From: an uncultured Bacteroidota bacterium
Lineage (GTDB): Bacteria; Bacteroidota; Bacteroidia; Chitinophagales; Chitinophagaceae
Direction: 5' to 3'
Assembly: GCA_938008665.1 (NCBI GenBank)
Contig: CALLKA010000110.1
Span: 1 to 7,028 of the forward strand
DNA: 7,028 nt
The notes below the pieces were generated by a model. The model saw only the letters and a list, made by a program, of their open reading frames with translations. It ran no database searches and was not told the origin of the DNA. Of the stretch, positions 4,410 to 7,028 are shown piece after piece (position 1 is the first letter of the stretch; each line of letters begins with the position of its first letter). The translations under genes were made by a program, and so were the position numbers.

Positions 4410-6593
4410 TTATACTAAAGTAAATGTTTTTGTTACTCCACCTATTCTCATTTTAATGTCTGTTCCATCAAACCATATATCGCCATTGTTAGGTGATGTA
4501 GGAGCAGTTGACGATGCAAGGTTTATTTGTGCATTGCTTGTTGTTCCAGCAGATAGTGATAATTTAGATTGTACTCTTGTTGTTCCATTAATATCTAATT
4601 TAAATCCATCATCCGAAGTATAACCACCAATTGTTGTATTACCTGTTCCATATAACCTAATAATACTGTCTACTCCAAAAAAGTTAAACGATGTATAATT
4701 AGATGTAGAAGCATCTGAAACATGATTCCAGTTTATACCAAATCCATTCCTTGTAGAATTTGCTTTACCACCATAAATTATTCCCATTGAACTTGCATTA
4801 GGCATATTTGGTGCAAAAACATTAATATTATTACTATTTGGATTTGTTGAAATAGTATTAATAACCTCTAAAACGCCTGTCGTATTATTTTTAGACATCG
4901 TAATTGTAGTATTATTCTGCACCCTCGCTGTTCCGTTGACATCTAATCGGTAGCCTGCGTCTGTCGTAGTGCCTATTAAAACATTATTCCCAATTGAATT
5001 TATTATTAATGGATGTCCTCCATAGCTTTGTATTGTTTTTCCTGTTGCACTTGAACCCCCATTTATTACCATACCACCATTTGGTCCTGTACCAATATAG
5101 ATTTGACCTGTTGTAATTGTAGTGCCTTGAAATCTTGCCACAAAATTTGTTATCCCCGTAAACGCCCCATTCGTAAATGTCGGATTCACATCAAGTCCTA
5201 CAAGCACATCGTTATTCGCAGCAGCTACAAGGGTTGTAGATACGTTGACACCTCTTGCAAGAGCAGATGCAGCAGTTTCAGAACCACTTATAGTGAGTTT
5301 AGTAGCACTTGTTGTTGTAGTGCCTATATATGTATCACCAGCAATATAGTTATTCGCAGTCCCAGCACCATATAGTCCCCATCCGCTATTGTTACTCCAC
5401 TCTATTGACCTCCAATCAGCAGCAGCAGTTAATGTTGGTTGGATATAAAGACCACGAGTGATGCCGTTTGCACCTCCTGTTTGGTTGATGGTAGGATCAA
5501 TATATAACAAATTATTTATACCTGTACCGCTTGTAGGAGAAAAAGTATCTGTAACTCTTACGTTTAATCTTGTTCCAGAAGTAAAAGTATTTGATGAACT
5601 ACCTCTTAAATTTATACCTGTAACAGCACCATTTAATCCATAAACGGTAATAGTTGTACTTAGTGAAAGTATATCATTTAATAATACTAAGCCATCATTT
5701 CTAACACTAAATAATCCTGTACCATTACTATTCTGCACCGTCAAAGCAGTAGTTCCACTCGTATTCCCACTCCCCTTTATAAACGCATCACCCTGAACCT
5801 GCAACCTCTGACCGCTATTAGTAAAAGTATTTATTAAAACATTACCATCTGTAATATAAAAAATACTTCCGCTTAATGATAACGGATTATATGCTGTATT
5901 AGTAATATTTCTTGATTCTAATATAACACCATAACTTGAACTAGCATAAGGATAAATATTTAATAAACCAGTAGTTGCTGATATTTTTGCACCTATTGCA
6001 CCATTAGAAATACCAGATATATCTAATTTATATGTAGGAGCATTTGTTCCAATCCCCAACCTATTATTAGTTGCATCCCAAAACAAGTTATTACTCCCAG
6101 TCTGAGTATTCGTTCCACTCCAATAAGCCACTTGACCACTTGTGCCTGTGCCTGTTATGGGGTTTGTTAATGCGTTTTGCTTGTTATTAAAAGTAGTCCA
6201 ATCGGTACTGCTTAATAGTCCATTTGCACTACCACTTGCAGTTGCTATATCCAAAGTGATATTACCACTTGTAGTTATTGGACTACTGCCGATAGTAAGA
6301 CCACTTGTTGTTGAAGTAAGTCCAACCGATGTAACAGTACCAACATATTGGTCATTACTCGTTATCGTGAAACTTGGATATGTTCCGCTTATGGATGTCG
6401 TTCCCGCACCAGTAAGACTTACAACTTGATCGGGAGCAGAGTTTGTAACAGTTATAGTACCGCTTGATGTAATGGGTGATCCGCTTACACTGATTCCAGT
6501 ACCGCCACTAACAGCAACCGAACTGACCGTAACCGAAGCCTTGCGCAGCCGCGTGGCCGACATTGACCAATATAATGTGAAGGGCACGACCAA
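4410..6593 (-). CDS. Large phage tail fibre protein (N-terminus replaced at a chimeric junction)
   Basis: The frame encodes 727 residues, but about the first 19 (MVVPFTLYWSMSATRLRKA) are the antisense of the neighbouring OmpA-type gene and not natural. The true protein begins outside the joined piece and is seen from about residue 20. It is a Thr/Ser/Gly/Asn-rich fibrous protein. Stalk units with SGSPITSSGTITV and GSSPITTSGNITL lie at 35-115. The fibre idiom LLSSTDWTTFNNKQ is at 126-139. Five modules of the type IGT-x4-G-x-(K/R)-L-x-(V/I)-x-G are scattered from 179 to 675. The C-terminus is SPNNGDIWFDGTDIKM then RIGGVTKTFTLV, a usual ending for Bacteroidota phage fibres. No peptidase S74 domain follows. 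It heads the visible operon, 18 bases before the 98-aa gene. Exact role within the tail is inferred. Confidence 0.7.
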   Translation of the reverse strand: MVVPFTLYWSMSATRLRKASVTVSSVAVSGGTGISVSGSPITSSGTITVTNSAPDQVVSLTGAGTTSISGTYPSFTITSNDQYVGTVTSVGLTSTTSGLTIGSSPITTSGNITLDIATASGSANGLLSSTDWTTFNNKQNALTNPITGTGTSGQVAYWSGTNTQTGSNNLFWDATNNRLGIGTNAPTYKLDISGISNGAIGAKISATTGLLNIYPYASSSYGVILESRNITNTAYNPLSLSGSIFYITDGNVLINTFTNSGQRLQVQGDAFIKGSGNTSGTTALTVQNSNGTGLFSVRNDGLVLLNDILSLSTTITVYGLNGAVTGINLRGSSSNTFTSGTRLNVRVTDTFSPTSGTGINNLLYIDPTINQTGGANGITRGLYIQPTLTAAADWRSIEWSNNSGWGLYGAGTANNYIAGDTYIGTTTTSATKLTISGSETAASALARGVNVSTTLVAAANNDVLVGLDVNPTFTNGAFTGITNFVARFQGTTITTGQIYIGTGPNGGMVINGGSSATGKTIQSYGGHPLIINSIGNNVLIGTTTDAGYRLDVNGTARVQNNTTITMSKNNTTGVLEVINTISTNPNSNNINVFAPNMPNASSMGIIYGGKANSTRNGFGINWNHVSDASTSNYTSFNFFGVDSIIRLYGTGNTTIGGYTSDDGFKLDINGTTRVQSKLSLSAGTTSNAQINLASSTAPTSPNNGDIWFDGTDIKMRIGGVTKTFTLV
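4569..6059 (-). repeat. Five dispersed IGT...KLxVxG modules in the large fibre protein
   Basis: Related 16-24-residue units occur at protein positions 179-194 (LGIGTNAPTYKLDISG), 251-272 (NVLINTFTNSGQRLQVQG...), 421-441 (TYIGTTTTSATKLTISG...), 537-559 (NVLIGTTTDAGYRLDVNG...) and 652-675 (NTTIGGYTSDDGFKLDING...). In DNA they start at 6059, 5843, 5333, 4985 and 4640 on the minus strand. A sixth copy lies in the second fibre gene at about 3787-3852. The spacers between units differ in length and sequence. This fits modular beta domains along a fibre. Confidence 0.65.
6246..6533 (-). repeat. Paired Thr/Ser stalk units in the large fibre protein
   Basis: Residues 21-56 and 85-116 follow one plan: a V-T-S-V-type strand, a glycine turn, then SGSPITSSGTITV in the first unit and GSSPITTSGNITL in the second. 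Sequences of this kind are common in low-complexity shafts of Bacteroidota phage fibres. A related but more diverged stretch is in the second fibre at residues 255-283. The first unit ends at the right-hand chimeric junction. Confidence 0.5.
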
Positions 6594-6921
6594 CGTCTAT
6601 TTCGACACGGGCAAATGGAACCTGACTCCTGCCGCGCAGGCCGATCTGTGTGCTGCTGCGTCGCAGGCGAATGCGACCGAAAACGCGCTGATGCTCGTTG
6701 TCGGCTATACGGATTCGGTGGGCGATTATGATTATAATCAGGCACTGAGCGAGAAGCGTGCGGCCAAGGTCGTGAACCATTTGCAGCAAGCCTGTGGCTG
6801 GAAACCCTATCGCATGTTGACCCCGACCGGCATGTCGGAAGCCGATCCGCTGGCCGACAACACCACCGAGGAAGGCCGTGCCCGCAACCGCCGCGTCGAG
6901 ATCGTTCCGGCGCGTCAGTGA
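6472..6921 (+). CDS. OmpA-family C-terminal peptidoglycan-binding domain protein (5' part lost)
   Basis: The open frame is 149 codons, but only about 6532-6921 is natural; the ATG at 6472 lies in phage antisense sequence. The genuine part is an OmpA-like domain that holds the outer membrane to peptidoglycan in the periplasm. It shows VYFDTGKWNLTPAAQ (42-56), VVGYTDSVGDYDYNQALSEK (76-95) with D81 and R96 at the usual diaminopimelate-contact positions, and NTTEEGRARNRRVEI (130-144). The stretch YFDTGKW and the PYRMLTPTGM segment are typical of Sphingomonadales proteins of this family. The signal peptide and N-terminal region are missing. High GC with G/C third positions contrasts sharply with the phage genes. 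The domain call is secure; the taxon is inferred from style and composition. Confidence 0.8.
   Translation: MGDPLTLIPVPPLTATELTVTEALRSRVADIDQYNVKGTTNVYFDTGKWNLTPAAQADLCAAASQANATENALMLVVGYTDSVGDYDYNQALSEKRAAKVVNHLQQACGWKPYRMLTPTGMSEADPLADNTTEEGRARNRRVEIVPARQ
6512..6542. other. Probable chimeric junction: phage DNA to Sphingomonadales-like DNA
   Basis: Within about 30 bases the sequence changes from A/T-rich, minus-strand fibre coding to about 63% GC plus-strand OmpA coding. The fibre frame reads naturally down to about residue 21 (base 6533). The OmpA-type frame reads naturally from about base 6532 (TEALRSRVADIDQYN). Both genes lose their N-terminal parts exactly here, from opposite strands. 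The stretch AACCGAACTGACCGTAACCG (6513-6532) is more GC-rich than the rest of the fibre gene and could be a short word shared by both sources. No mobile-element end is visible. Confidence 0.7.
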
Positions 6922-7028
6922 ACGCGCCGAGAGACGGCCGGCGGCCCGTCCGCCAGCCGTCGGATCGACTCCGAGGCCTCGCCGCGCGCGCCGCGGCCGC
7001 GGCGGCGCTGGCCTTGCGCCCCGTTCCC
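6918..7028 (+). CDS. Possible N-terminal start of a further gene (runs off the window)
   Basis: A GTG at 6918-6920 overlaps the OmpA stop (GTGA) and opens a frame to the end of the window: VNAPRDGRRPVRQPSDRLRG, then LAARAAAAAALALRPVP. A basic N-terminus followed by an alanine/leucine-rich hydrophobic stretch could be a signal or membrane anchor. There is no clear ribosome binding site, open frames are common by chance at this GC, and a hairpin lies within its first codons. I treat it as weak. Confidence 0.2.
   Translation, partial: MNAPRDGRRPVRQPSDRLRGLAARAAAAAALALRPVP
6933..6961 (+). terminator. GC-rich hairpin after the OmpA-type gene
   Basis: GACGGC (6933-6938) pairs with GCCGTC (6956-6961). 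After one C/A mismatch, GGCGG (6940-6944) pairs with CCGCC (6950-6954) around the loop CCCGT. The stem begins 11 bases after the stop codon. No T-run follows, so it is not a classical intrinsic terminator. It may be a non-canonical terminator or a 3' stabilising hairpin, as often seen after genes in high-GC Proteobacteria. Confidence 0.4.

Noticed and set aside
5103..5375. Plus-strand cysteine-rich 90-codon frame
   Set aside because: Its Cys/Ser content comes from reading the Thr/Ala-rich fibre codons antisense; no leader or motif supports it.
5458..5643. Plus-strand 61-codon frame
   Set aside because: Antisense shadow of the fibre gene; the valine/proline pattern reflects reversed fibre codons.
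6142..6429. Plus-strand hydrophobic frame resembling a membrane protein
   Set aside because: Reversed Thr/Ser/Gly/Asn codons of the fibre stalk give Val/Leu/Pro, producing false hydrophobicity; no start signal.
2635..6536. Diversity-generating retroelement acting on the fibres
   Set aside because: No reverse transcriptase or adenine-biased template/variable repeat pair is visible; the repeats are diverged structural modules.
6485..6789. Two minus-strand Arg/Cys-rich frames opposite the OmpA domain
   Set aside because: High GC leaves antisense frames open; the OmpA motifs on the plus strand are unambiguous.
1..7028. A folate-gene-carrying phage or an integrated prophage with attachment sites
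   Set aside because: Both flanking genes are from different lineages, both are truncated at the joins, and no integrase, tRNA or direct repeat was seen, so a chimera is simpler.

Overview
The window reads as three pieces of DNA from three unrelated bacterial sources, joined end to end. Hand counts of 60-base samples give about 42% GC at 121-180, 37% at 4441-4500 and 63% at 6601-6660. Protein content changes at the same two places, and at both places a gene is cut internally. This looks most like a metagenomic contig, possibly freshwater, with two false joins. It does not look like one natural locus. A real insertion cannot be formally excluded from sequence alone.

Left piece (1 to about 415-440, plus strand): the 3' end of an actinobacterial-type folC (folylpolyglutamate/dihydrofolate synthase), then the first ~15 codons of a DUF4233-type membrane protein gene. 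folC followed by a DUF4233 gene is a usual actinobacterial order. The modest GC suggests a low-GC lineage such as freshwater Nanopelagicales (inference).

Middle piece (about 420 to about 6535, all minus strand): a late-gene block of a tailed phage or prophage of Bacteroidota. Support comes from low GC, A-rich leaders before the starts at 2606 and 4391 instead of clear Shine-Dalgarno sites, and tail-fibre idioms common in Bacteroidota phages. In transcription order, reading right to left: a large fibre protein cut at its N-terminus, a 98-aa unknown protein, a second fibre protein, a 46-aa coiled-coil microprotein too short for standard ORF cut-offs, a GH19 endolysin, a lipoprotein with a C-terminal membrane anchor that fits a unimolecular spanin, a DEDDy 3'-5' exonuclease with a C-terminal zinc ribbon, and a small HExxH metallopeptidase-like protein cut at its C-terminus. 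The last four are chained by three 4-base ATGA stop/start overlaps. The fibres would bind the host. The endolysin would cut peptidoglycan and the spanin would fuse the two membranes. No holin was recognised.

Right piece (about 6535-7028, plus strand): high-GC DNA carrying the C-terminal OmpA peptidoglycan-binding domain of a Sphingomonadales-like protein. It is followed by a GC-rich hairpin and possibly the start of another gene.

No RNA gene, CRISPR array, insertion sequence, integrase, attachment site or reverse transcriptase was seen. The best biology here is the putative u-spanin and the compact lysis module. The most important caution is that the window is probably chimeric.
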